Source: Pseudobdellovibrio sp031428275 | Lineage (GTDB): Bacteria; Bdellovibrionota; Bdellovibrionia; Bdellovibrionales; Bdellovibrionaceae | Direction: 5' to 3' | DNA length: 64,000 bases | NCBI GenBank assembly: GCA_031428275.1 | Contig: JANPPC010000013.1 | Coordinates: 124,001 to 188,000, forward strand | Shown here: positions 1-8,292 of the stretch, piece after piece | Numbering within the stretch: the stretch's first letter is position 1 | Layout of the letters: every line of letters begins with the position of its first letter | Made by a program: the position numbers and the translations under genes | Notes under the pieces: generated by a model | The model's database searches: none | What the model saw: only the letters and a program-made list of their open reading frames with translations | What the model was told of the DNA's origin: nothing

Positions 1-230
1 GAAACGGCCACCATCTGATCATGAGACAAGTTTTCTTCTTCGTACAAAGCTGATTGCCAAGTAATCGCTTTAAAATTATTTAGCGAAGTGTACTTCCAGG
101 CTTCTTCTTTGCGTGTTGGCAAGCCTTCGCGCACGAAGTTTTCAAAACTAGATTGCCGCATTTGATTAGCCGCAATGCTATCTAAGTTCGATTTTGATTT
201 AAATTGTAGGTATGTGTTTTCCCAGCTCAT
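1..230 (-). CDS. sufD: SufD, Fe-S cluster scaffold subunit (5' part only)
   Basis: This is the first 76 codons of a gene that runs off the left edge. The N-terminus MSWENTYLQF is followed by LPTRKEEAWKYTSL, the hallmark N-terminal motif of SufD, the partner of SufB and SufC in the SufBC2D scaffold that assembles Fe-S clusters in the cytoplasm. The start ATG overlaps the sufC stop as ATGA, which indicates translational coupling in one operon. The rest of the protein, including the beta-helix core, lies outside the window. Confidence 0.9.
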   Translation of the reverse strand, partial: MSWENTYLQFKSKSNLDSIAANQMRQSSFENFVREGLPTRKEEAWKYTSLNNFKAITWQSALYEEENLSHDQMVAV

Positions 231-976
231 AACAACCAGTCATAGCCTTTCTTCTCAAGCTCTAAAGCTAAAGAAGCATCGCCCGTTTGAATGATTTTGC
301 CATTCGCTAAAACGTGTACAAAATCGGGCTTAATGTATTCTAATAATCTTTGATAGTGGGTAACTAGCACTATTGCATTTTGCTTCGATCGAAGTTTATT
401 GACCCCTTCAGCGACGATACGTAATGCATCAATGTCTAAGCCTGAATCGGTTTCATCAAGCAAAGCTAGGCGCGGAGACAATACAGCCATCTGCAAAATC
501 TCGTTGCGCTTTTTTTCGCCACCCGAAAAACCCACATTCACGGCCCGATCTAGATATTCAGGCTTCATCTGAACCAGTTTCATTTTTTGATATAAAAATT
601 CGCGAAATTCTCCCTCGGCCATCGGCTCAGAACCTTGGTGTTGCAAGATTGAATTGAATGCCGTTTGTAAAAAACTAAAGTTTGATACTCCGGGAACTTC
701 AACGGGGTATTGAAAGGCTAAAAAGATACCTTCTTTAGCGCGAACGTCTGGTTCGAACTCGAAAAGATTTTGCATCTTAAAGTTGATTTCATATTTAACT
801 TCGCCGCCCGTGACTTCGTAAGCAGGATGGCCCGCTAATACTTTTGATAAAGTACTTTTACCCGAACCGTTGGGCCCCATGATGGCGTGTACTTCGCCCG
901 CGTTTACTTTTAAAGAAAGACCTTTTAGAATTTCTTTATCGTCAATTTTTGCATGCAAATTTTTTATTTCTAGCAT
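227..976 (-). CDS. sufC: SufC, Fe-S assembly ABC-type ATPase
   Basis: SufC is the ATPase of the SufBCD complex; ATP binding drives conformational change in SufB-SufD during cluster assembly. The 249-residue protein has Walker A GPNGSGKST near residue 34, the ABC signature FSGGEKKRNE, and Walker B LALLDETDSGLD, whose ETDSGLD form is typical of SufC rather than of transport ATPases. Length is normal for the family. It begins 3 bp after sufB and its stop overlaps the sufD start by 4 bp, so order and spacing fit a sufBCD operon. No membrane partner is present, as expected for SufC. Confidence 0.96.
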   Translation of the reverse strand: MLEIKNLHAKIDDKEILKGLSLKVNAGEVHAIMGPNGSGKSTLSKVLAGHPAYEVTGGEVKYEINFKMQNLFEFEPDVRAKEGIFLAFQYPVEVPGVSNFSFLQTAFNSILQHQGSEPMAEGEFREFLYQKMKLVQMKPEYLDRAVNVGFSGGEKKRNEILQMAVLSPRLALLDETDSGLDIDALRIVAEGVNKLRSKQNAIVLVTHYQRLLEYIKPDFVHVLANGKIIQTGDASLALELEKKGYDWLL

Positions 977-979
977 TGT

Positions 980-2398
980 CTACCCTACCGAATTTTCTAG
1001 TTTCATTTCGATTAACTTAACGGCTTCCACTGAAAACTCGAGTGGAAGCTCTTTAAAAACTTCTTTACAGAACCCATTCACCAGCATCGAAATCGCTTTT
1101 TCGCTATTCAGACCGCGCGATTTTAAATAAAAAATCTGGTCTTCTGAAATACGAGACGTCGTTGCTTCATGTTCTAAAGTTGCCGATTTATTCTTAACTT
1201 CGATATACGGAAACGTGTGGGCGCTAGCTTTATCGCCAACCAGCATCGAATCACACTGCGAATAGTTTCGCGCGTTTTCAGCCGAAGCCATAATCTTGAC
1301 TTGGCCACGGTAAGCATTCGAAGAATGACCCGCCGAAATACCTTTGGAAATAATGGTGCTTTTTGTATTCTTACCGATGTGAATCATCTTCGTACCGGTA
1401 TCGGCCTGCATATAATCATGAGTCAAAGCAACCGAATAAAAAGCGCCCTCAGAATAATCGCCCTGTAAAATAACCGACGGATACTTCCAGGTGATGGCAG
1501 ATCCCGATTCAACTTGCGTCCAAGAAATTTTTGAATTCTTACCCTTACAGATTCCACGCTTGGTTACGAAATTATAAATTCCGCCAACCCCGTTTTTATC
1601 GCCGGTATACCAGTTTTGTACGGTTGAATATTTGATCTCGGCATTTTCAAAGGCCACAAGTTCTACCACCGCCGCGTGTAATTGATTTTCATCACGCTGT
1701 GGGGCCGTGCAACCTTCAAGGTAATTAACAAAGCTATCAGGCTCGGCAACGATCAATGTTCGTTCGAACTGGCCGGTCTCTTTTGCATTGATCCGAAAGT
1801 ATGTTGATAAATCAATCGGACAGCGTACTCCCTTAGGGATATAAACAAACGACCCGTCAGAAAAAACGGCGCCGTTCAGGGCCGCGTAGTAGTTATCTGA
1901 AGGTGGAATTACTGTGCCTAAGTGTTTTTTTACTAGCTCGGGATGCTTAGTTAAGGCTTCTGAAATCGAACAAAAAATGACTCCCACTTTATCAAGTTCT
2001 TCATGGTGGGTTGTTGCAATGCTAACTGAATCGAATACCACGTCGACGGCCACGCCCGAGATACGTTTTTGTTCTGATAACGGAATGCCCAGACGTTCGA
2101 AAGTTTTAATCAGCTCGGGGTCGATTTCATCTAGCGAGGCTTTTTCTTTATTGGCCTTCGGGGCCGCATAATAAGTTAAATCTTGAAAATTAATTTTCGG
2201 ATAAGAAACATGCGCCCAAGTAGGCTCGGTTAAAGTCAGCCAATGGCGATAAGATTTTAAACGGTAATCAAGCATCCATTCAGGTTCATTTTTTTTCGCC
2301 GAGATCATGCGTACGATCTCTTCGCTTAAACCTTTCGGAAAGGCTTCGGTTTCGATATCGGTCGTAAAACCGTATTTGTATTCGTAAGACTCAGACAT
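980..2398 (-). CDS. sufB: SufB, Fe-S cluster scaffold subunit
   Basis: SufB is the scaffold on which the SufBC2D complex builds nascent Fe-S clusters. The 472-residue length matches the family, and SufB-typical stretches are visible, including FVYIPKGVRCPIDLSTYFRI, NYLEGCTAPQ and the C-terminal AKNARNYSQCDS-like block (here SAENARNYSQCDSMLVG). Conserved cysteines occur in the GVRCP and LEGCTAP motifs and the QCDS block. Its start overlaps the stop of the upstream rrf2 gene by 8 bp, so the regulator and scaffold are translationally linked. Confidence 0.96.
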   Translation of the reverse strand: MSESYEYKYGFTTDIETEAFPKGLSEEIVRMISAKKNEPEWMLDYRLKSYRHWLTLTEPTWAHVSYPKINFQDLTYYAAPKANKEKASLDEIDPELIKTFERLGIPLSEQKRISGVAVDVVFDSVSIATTHHEELDKVGVIFCSISEALTKHPELVKKHLGTVIPPSDNYYAALNGAVFSDGSFVYIPKGVRCPIDLSTYFRINAKETGQFERTLIVAEPDSFVNYLEGCTAPQRDENQLHAAVVELVAFENAEIKYSTVQNWYTGDKNGVGGIYNFVTKRGICKGKNSKISWTQVESGSAITWKYPSVILQGDYSEGAFYSVALTHDYMQADTGTKMIHIGKNTKSTIISKGISAGHSSNAYRGQVKIMASAENARNYSQCDSMLVGDKASAHTFPYIEVKNKSATLEHEATTSRISEDQIFYLKSRGLNSEKAISMLVNGFCKEVFKELPLEFSVEAVKLIEMKLENSVG

Positions 2399-2795
2399 GC
2401 AGAACCTCTTGTAACGATACTGATTTATAAAATTCTTGTACTTTATTATTTAAGGCCGAAATCGGCGAAACGATGTTGCAAGTTTCAGAAATTTCGCAGG
2501 GCTCGTCGGTGCCCAGGCATTTTGTTAAAGCCGTATGGCCATCTAACATTTCAGTCAGGTCGTGAACCGAAACTTCCGTTAAAGTGCGGGCTAGAAAATA
2601 CCCGCCGCTAACTCCGTATTCAGCCTTCAATAAACCGCGTGAAGAAAGAGCCTGAAGAACCCGCGCAGTCACATCGAACGGAATATGCATTTGATCAGAG
2701 ATTTCTTTTGCAGTTGTCAGAACGCCGGGCGCACGCTGACTAATCAGCCGTAAAGCCATCAATGCGTATTCCATTTTTTTATTCATTTTGTTCAT
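2391..2795 (-). CDS. Rrf2/IscR-family transcriptional regulator of the suf operon
   Basis: This 134-residue Rrf2-family winged-helix protein has an N-terminal HTH (TAKEISDQMHIPFDVTARVLQALSSRGLL) and, near the C-terminus, three cysteines in CLGTDEPCEISETC (spacing C-x6-C-x5-C). The spacing is close to the C-x5-C-x5-C ligand set of IscR. It is therefore likely an Fe-S-sensing repressor. It is the first gene of rrf2-sufBCD and overlaps sufB by 8 bp. The chosen start has AGGT five bases upstream; starts at codons 4 and 8 are also possible. Autoregulation through the inverted repeat at 2836-2859 is inference. Confidence 0.88.
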   Translation of the reverse strand: MNKMNKKMEYALMALRLISQRAPGVLTTAKEISDQMHIPFDVTARVLQALSSRGLLKAEYGVSGGYFLARTLTEVSVHDLTEMLDGHTALTKCLGTDEPCEISETCNIVSPISALNNKVQEFYKSVSLQEVLHV

Positions 2796-3168
2796 GCATT
2801 ACCTAACGATTTCAATAACTTAAAATTCGTTTACGATAACGTAGCCTTATGTACGTTATTTTTAGTCGTATTTAGAGCTCGCAAAGTAATTGAGTTCTTA
2901 ATGAAAAGCAATTGAAAAAAGGAAGCAGAAAAGCTGATGTTAACTTATACCAAATCATGTTTTCTCAGAGACGAATTTCAGTAAAAAGTAAATTTTACAT
3001 ATCCGTCAATAAGTTCAACTTTCGAAAAGTTTTTCAAACAAAAACCGCTTCAGCAGCCATTCTGATCGACTTGGACCCATAAGAAAATCTTATCACCCCG
3101 ATTCGCAAGTCTGATTAGATATCCAGCAACAAATGAATTATTGTTCCCACAGCTCGAGGGAAGAACTT
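2796..3168. other. Divergent intergenic region, suf operon / outer-membrane protein
   Basis: This 373-bp AT-rich gap separates two divergent transcription units. It holds the candidate suf operator at 2836-2859 and a smaller perfect inverted repeat at 3079-3093 (ATAAGA-AAA-TCTTAT) about 75 bp before the outer-membrane protein gene. I saw no open reading frame with a ribosome-binding site and no RNA gene. Confidence 0.6.
2836..2859. promoter_or_regulatory. Perfect inverted repeat upstream of rrf2-suf operon (candidate operator)
   Basis: ATAACGTA at 2836-2843 and its exact reverse complement TACGTTAT at 2852-2859 are separated by GCCTTATG. The dyad lies 41 bp upstream of the rrf2 start codon, in an AT-rich leader. 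Rrf2-family dimers bind such dyads and usually autoregulate, so this is the obvious candidate site. No clear -35/-10 pair could be assigned around it. Confidence 0.5.
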
Positions 3169-4080
3169 ATGAAATTGATGCAGTCTAAAATTTTAACAGC
3201 CTTGGTTTTAGGTACTTTAATCAGTGCTTCAAACTCTTTCGCCCAAGAAAGCGCTACCGTCATCAAAGATTCACCCAAGATGGCAGAGATGAGTCTGTCT
3301 TTAGCCGACATTCAAGCCAACAGCAGCAGTGTTATGCAGATTCAAAATGATGGTATCTCAGACCGAAAGGGCCTTGGTATCATTGCGGGCCTTGAATACG
3401 CACAAAAAAGCGCCGTCGATGAACGTGGCGCACGCGATAGCGAAACAAACCTACTTCTGGCGCCTACGTATACGATTAATTCTCGTTTCGCTTTAAGCGC
3501 GAAAGGCATTATCACTAAACAAAACTCGGGCCCCAAAGATACGACTTTTTCGAATACAACGGTTTCATTAGCTATCGCCGGTATTCAATTAAATGACCAA
3601 TTTAAAACTATTCACGCAGTCTCAGGAGTTATTCCCACCAGCCAAGACAACCAAAAAGTAGATCGCCTAATGGGCGGCGTATCGCTAAAAAACGGAATTT
3701 CTTTTGATTACTCGATTATTAATTTGAAGTACTCGATTACATTAGCGCAAAACTTTCACGAATATAATTTCAATGCAGACGGCGAAGCAAACGTTCAATA
3801 CCGCTTGGGCCAAGCGCTTGAAGTTGCAGTTTTTGTTACCGATCATTTGTATATTACTGCTGCGGGCATCTATCGCAATGGGCGCACCTACGGCGGTTTT
3901 GATCGTACCGCATTTGGTATCGATGCCGATCTTAATTATGACTTAACTAGAAACTTCTCTTTAAATATCGGAACTTCAAACGAAGGCTCGGCTTACAAAT
4001 CAAATGGCGTCGATTCAAACATCAGCGCTTACGACGCGAATACTTCGGTTGTACGTGCAGGGATGTCTTATGTTTACTAA
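3169..4080 (+). CDS. Exported outer-membrane beta-barrel protein
   Basis: This 303-residue protein starts with a clear signal peptide (MKLMQSKILTALVLG, cleavage near SFAQ-ES). Alternating amphipathic strands follow, and it ends in an aromatic residue (GMSYVY), as outer-membrane barrels do. I do not recognise a named family; it resembles small barrels of unknown function found in Bdellovibrio-like genomes. The start at 3169 was preferred over an upstream ATG at 3133 because GAGGGAAG lies just before it and it begins exactly at the signal peptide. The gene 43 bp downstream may be co-transcribed. Confidence 0.75.
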   Translation: MKLMQSKILTALVLGTLISASNSFAQESATVIKDSPKMAEMSLSLADIQANSSSVMQIQNDGISDRKGLGIIAGLEYAQKSAVDERGARDSETNLLLAPTYTINSRFALSAKGIITKQNSGPKDTTFSNTTVSLAIAGIQLNDQFKTIHAVSGVIPTSQDNQKVDRLMGGVSLKNGISFDYSIINLKYSITLAQNFHEYNFNADGEANVQYRLGQALEVAVFVTDHLYITAAGIYRNGRTYGGFDRTAFGIDADLNYDLTRNFSLNIGTSNEGSAYKSNGVDSNISAYDANTSVVRAGMSYVY

Positions 4081-4123
4081 AAATTTTAAGAAAATGATTT
4101 TAAATAATAGCGAGGGGAAAACC

Positions 4124-7100
4124 ATGCTTAAAGGTAGAAACGAAATGAAAAGTATAATGCTACTGGCGCTCAGTGCCTTGGCTTTAGCATCTTGTACGAA
4201 ACAAATTGCGTACAAATATGGTGATCCCGGAAAAAAAGAACACCTCATCGATTCTGGCTTAGTTGATCAGAAGGCTGAATACCTTTACTCGGCATCAATG
4301 CAGAATGCCAGCCGTTCTTCAGCTGACGCTCTTCCGTTTTCGACTGGCGACAATAAACGTGTCAAAGTTGAAATAACTGAAGATACGCTTCGTGTTGTTG
4401 AAGTAGAGCGCGACGTACGCTACACCCCGAACGCTACAAACAACAAACTTCTTTTAGAAGTACCTGTCGAACACGTTCAGTTTCAATGTGCTAAAGATAA
4501 ATACGGCGAGTGTACAAATGCTGAAGAAGAAGCCGCCGATATTCCTTGGCATCAGAAGTCGCAGATTCGCGTAAAACTTCAAGATGCAAAATCTGGCGAG
4601 CTTGACCTACTACCCATCATGATCAGCCAAACGGAAGGCTCTAATTGTTACGAGACTGTTTCTACTCGTTTAGTTAGTTCGAATATCGAGCCTACGGCAA
4701 TTAACTTTCAAGTTGAACGCACTTTCAAAACTAAGCTGGAGTGTCTTGGTAACGTTGATAAGTTAACGGATGCAACTGTATCAGCCGTATTTCACTATTC
4801 ACTAGTAAAAGTAGATTCTGTTTTATCAAAAGACTACAAGACTATTTCTTACCCAGAAGGTTCGGAAGACGAAGGCTCTTTTGGATTTTTCTCATCTAAA
4901 CACACTTTACTAGATGTAGATAATAATAAAACAAGTTCGAGCACGGTTCAAATTATGAATCGTTGGAATCCGAACCGTAGCGAAATCGTTTACTACTTAA
5001 GTGATGAGTTCGCTAAACCAGAAAATAAATTAATTAAAGATCTTACCTACGAAACGATTGCCAATATCAATAAAGGCCTAGAAATCTCAGGTGTGAAGTT
5101 CAGAATTAACTTGAAAAATCCGGAAGGAAAAGTCCCCGGCGACATCCGCAATAGTATGATTGTGCTTGTTGAAGATCCGGTCGAATCAAACATTATTGGT
5201 TATGGTCCACAAACTGAAGATCCCGTAACGGGCGAAATTATTTCAGCTAGAACAGTGATGTTTTTGGGTACCATTAAAAAGTTTATCAATACGACTTACG
5301 ATGAAATCATCGCGGAGAAAAAAGAAGCTTTGTTAGCGAAAAAATCAGTTAAATTAAGCTTGTCTGCAAACTTAGCTAATGTGGTCGCTTTCAAAAAACA
5401 ATCCGGTATGACGGGGGGAATTTCTGAATTGAGCGCTCGAGTTGCTTCAGGCAAGCCGGCCGTTTCGAAGTCAGCGGCTGTTTCTCCAGGTTCACAGATT
5501 GGCGACGCAAACAACAATTTCTTAAAAGCTAAAACTTCTTTGCAGAAGTATGCGATGAACAAAAATCCTGAAGCAAAGGGTTTAGATCTTAAGTCTCAGC
5601 TGAAATATCAATTACGTGCTAAGAACTGTGCTTTTGAACCAAATGCCGACAGTTTCGGTGGCGGAATCAGCGACACACTGAAATCTAAGTTTTCTGATGA
5701 TGCGAAACCTTGGATTGAATTAAGCGACTCTGAAAAAGATAAGGTTATCGCTATCATTTTACCAGAAATTTGGGTTCCAACTTTGATTCATGAAATGGGA
5801 CACAATTTAGGTTTACGTCACAACTTCAAGGCCTCTGAAGATAAAGATAACTTTTACTCAGACCAAGAATTACAAGCTAACGGTATTGACCACTCTGTTC
5901 CATTTAGTTCAGTGATGGATTATGGAAATGACTTAAAAACTCTTTCTTTGTTAGGTAAATACGATATCGCTGCTTTGCGCTTCGGTTACCTACGTCAGAT
6001 TGACGTTGAAGATGTTGAAGATAATTTAGAGACGGGTGAGCGAAAGATACTTGCGAAACGTACGATTGTTTTAGAAGATACTGCAGATAAGTTGCTCAAT
6101 AGCGTTTCTAAAGCTCCCAAGGGCGATAAAGTTCGAAAGTCTATTGCGCTTAAAGCTTACGGATACTGCACAGACGAACATTTAGGTATTAATCCTGGTT
6201 GTAAGCAATTCGATTTGGGTACGACCCTGGTTGAAATCACTAACAACATGATCAACGATTATGAGAAAAACTACTCAAGACGTAACTTCCGTAATGGTCG
6301 ATCAAGCATGAGCTTAATGGATGACTTATCATACAAAAGTCGTATCACAAGCACTTTCCGTGACCTACGTATTATGATGGAATCTGCGGAAAGATATAGA
6401 AAAATTCTTAGTCCAGATGACGAGCGTTGGGAAACTATCGCGTGGTTAAAAGATTTGAAGCAAGCCTCTTTAACTGCGGGTGCTTTTTTAACTAAAGTTA
6501 TTTTAGTTCCGGATCTGACTTGCGCAGTAGCTGCTGAAGCAAAACCGAATGAAATAGTTGCTTTAGTTAATGCCAATCAAAGAAATAAAAATGCTTTAAG
6601 CTGCGATGATGATTTAGGATTACCTGAGGGTTATATTGTTGTCGGCCACACTGGTAAGTTCTTAAATTCGAAGAAGGATCCAGCAAGTATAAATAAATAC
6701 GCTGACCAAATCGATATTCGTGGTATTTGGGCAGACAAAGTAGCCGCAACTAATATGTTACTAAGTCGTCGTATTGGCAGCTACGCTTTCGATCAAGAAG
6801 GCTTAGATAACTTTCTTAACGTTCCCGAATTACGTGACGGAATTTCGAATGCGCTTAATGCTGTAATGCTGAATAACGTAGTTGATACTTTACCCTTCAC
6901 TTTAAATGACGGATCTGTAGCTAATTTAGAAGTTAACTACGATTTATCCGACACACAGTTAATAGATCGACCGTTGTACTACGATGCTGCGGCAGGGGTT
7001 TCAAAAGAAAGTTTCGCTAGAATTATTAACGCTTTCGGTTTGAACTCAAATGGACCAACTATGCTACAAGAAATCATCGCAGATAAAATGACGTCGTTTG

Positions 7101-7501
7101 CAGTTGATAGCACTGGTCAGAATCAACAAGATAAAATGTACTTAGCTAATTATAGCGTAAAACGTTTAGATCCGACTCTTAAAATTGATTTAGCAGCGGA
7201 TGTTACGGAACTGACAATTGCAGAAGACAATGTAAGATACGTCGCTACTAAAACGAATATTTTAGCAATGCAATCTATCGCAGGATTTTCAATTGCTGAG
7301 GTTATCGAAGCGATTCCGAAAGAAAAACTGGATCAGATTTTGATAGCCAAAGACAAAAAAGAGCCGATGCCAGAAACCGCGACGGCTGAAGAGAAAGCGG
7401 TTTGGGAATTACCCGATTCAGTGTTATCTGCAGTTGCTTCAGGAGTTGTTAAATCGACTGACTTCTATTCTCGTCTATTAAGTATTCTTCCAAACAACTA
7501 G
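4124..7501 (+). CDS. Large zinc metalloprotease lipoprotein (HExxHxxGxxH)
   Basis: This 1125-residue protein begins with a lipoprotein signal (LALSALALASC, Cys24). HEMGHNLGLRH at residues 556-566 gives His556, Glu557, His560 and His566, a metzincin-type zinc site. The following SSVMDYGND supplies the Met-turn. HNFKAS after the site and this layout resemble the zinc-dependent DUF5117/DUF4953 (EcxA-like) proteases. It is probably anchored in the outer membrane or periplasm and may degrade prey or envelope proteins; substrate is unknown. The start at 4124 follows GAGGGG; Met at 4145 is an alternative. A terminator at 7528-7560 follows. Confidence 0.85.
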   Translation: MLKGRNEMKSIMLLALSALALASCTKQIAYKYGDPGKKEHLIDSGLVDQKAEYLYSASMQNASRSSADALPFSTGDNKRVKVEITEDTLRVVEVERDVRYTPNATNNKLLLEVPVEHVQFQCAKDKYGECTNAEEEAADIPWHQKSQIRVKLQDAKSGELDLLPIMISQTEGSNCYETVSTRLVSSNIEPTAINFQVERTFKTKLECLGNVDKLTDATVSAVFHYSLVKVDSVLSKDYKTISYPEGSEDEGSFGFFSSKHTLLDVDNNKTSSSTVQIMNRWNPNRSEIVYYLSDEFAKPENKLIKDLTYETIANINKGLEISGVKFRINLKNPEGKVPGDIRNSMIVLVEDPVESNIIGYGPQTEDPVTGEIISARTVMFLGTIKKFINTTYDEIIAEKKEALLAKKSVKLSLSANLANVVAFKKQSGMTGGISELSARVASGKPAVSKSAAVSPGSQIGDANNNFLKAKTSLQKYAMNKNPEAKGLDLKSQLKYQLRAKNCAFEPNADSFGGGISDTLKSKFSDDAKPWIELSDSEKDKVIAIILPEIWVPTLIHEMGHNLGLRHNFKASEDKDNFYSDQELQANGIDHSVPFSSVMDYGNDLKTLSLLGKYDIAALRFGYLRQIDVEDVEDNLETGERKILAKRTIVLEDTADKLLNSVSKAPKGDKVRKSIALKAYGYCTDEHLGINPGCKQFDLGTTLVEITNNMINDYEKNYSRRNFRNGRSSMSLMDDLSYKSRITSTFRDLRIMMESAERYRKILSPDDERWETIAWLKDLKQASLTAGAFLTKVILVPDLTCAVAAEAKPNEIVALVNANQRNKNALSCDDDLGLPEGYIVVGHTGKFLNSKKDPASINKYADQIDIRGIWADKVAATNMLLSRRIGSYAFDQEGLDNFLNVPELRDGISNALNAVMLNNVVDTLPFTLNDGSVANLEVNYDLSDTQLIDRPLYYDAAAGVSKESFARIINAFGLNSNGPTMLQEIIADKMTSFAVDSTGQNQQDKMYLANYSVKRLDPTLKIDLAADVTELTIAEDNVRYVATKTNILAMQSIAGFSIAEVIEAIPKEKLDQILIAKDKKEPMPETATAEEKAVWELPDSVLSAVASGVVKSTDFYSRLLSILPNN

Positions 7502-7511
7502 TTACTACATT

Positions 7512-8270
7512 CTATTTCAGAATGATCAAGCCGTAAGGATTCAAACTTACGGCTTTTTCTTTTTCGTCTGCGGTAATCGGCCCGACGATAATTCTTTTGC
7601 GACGGCGGGTAAATTCTTTCAGTAATTCTTCCGTGTAAAAGGGCTGCTTACGAATTTCTAATGGATGAATAATCACATCGGCGCGAATGTTGACGGCTTC
7701 AGGTAGATACATTGAATTCATCGCTAAAATCTTCAATATTTCAGGCGTAGTCGTGCCGTATACCAGTGCGGGCTGTTGTTCTTTCAAGGCTTTGATAAGT
7801 GCTTCATACGGGCTTGTGACGATGAAGTTTTCACCTTTGCCCATACCCATTTCTTCGACGGCGAAATAAAAGATACCATGCCCGGCTTGAGCATTTTCGG
7901 TCAGGTTAAAAATGATTTTACGATTCTTTAATTTATCTTTGTAGTCATTCAGCAAAAGAACATCGTCTTTAACGGCATCGTAATTTTGATTGCGCAAAGT
8001 TTTTTCGTTCAGCGCCCAAGCGCGCGTAGGAATCACGACCTTTTGATCTAAAGTTGACGCCAGATCCAAATAAATATTTTCGGTACCATCAAGCGTGGCT
8101 TTAAGATTTTCGAAAGAAGGCTTTATGAAAATAATCGGAGTCTGCTGATTGGTAAAAAGTGGATGGGCATAATCAGGGTAGCTTTGTGATTGCCCCCAAA
8201 GTTTAACAATCCAAAAACAAACAAGACTTAGAAGTAAGGTGAAAACAGTAACGATCAAAATTCTTTTCAT
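7512..8270 (-). CDS. Membrane-anchored GDPD-like TIM-barrel protein, probably degenerate
   Basis: This 252-residue protein has one N-terminal membrane helix (MKRILIVTVFTLLLSLVC). It then shows a pattern like glycerophosphodiester phosphodiesterases: NIYLDLASTLDQKVVIPT in place of the ELDV-T-DG-VV-HD strand, later strands LKNRKIIFNL and PALVYG, and a closing GLIIL. The catalytic His-Arg-Gly-Glu motifs are not visible, so activity is doubtful. The start at 8270 was preferred because earlier in-frame codons read into the upstream gene; the signal helix begins exactly there. It follows the transglycosylase-like gene by 22 bp. Confidence 0.5.
   Translation of the reverse strand: MKRILIVTVFTLLLSLVCFWIVKLWGQSQSYPDYAHPLFTNQQTPIIFIKPSFENLKATLDGTENIYLDLASTLDQKVVIPTRAWALNEKTLRNQNYDAVKDDVLLLNDYKDKLKNRKIIFNLTENAQAGHGIFYFAVEEMGMGKGENFIVTSPYEALIKALKEQQPALVYGTTTPEILKILAMNSMYLPEAVNIRADVIIHPLEIRKQPFYTEELLKEFTRRRKRIIVGPITADEKEKAVSLNPYGLIILK
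7528..7560 (+). terminator. Intrinsic terminator of the metalloprotease gene
   Basis: The stem AAGCCGTAAG (7528-7537) and CTTACGGCTT (7546-7555) encloses an 8-nt loop and runs into a T-rich tract. It sits inside the last codons of the convergent minus-strand gene, so those codons double as a terminator for the plus-strand transcript. Confidence 0.85.
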
Positions 8271-8292
8271 GGTTGATCTATAGCAATTTAAA

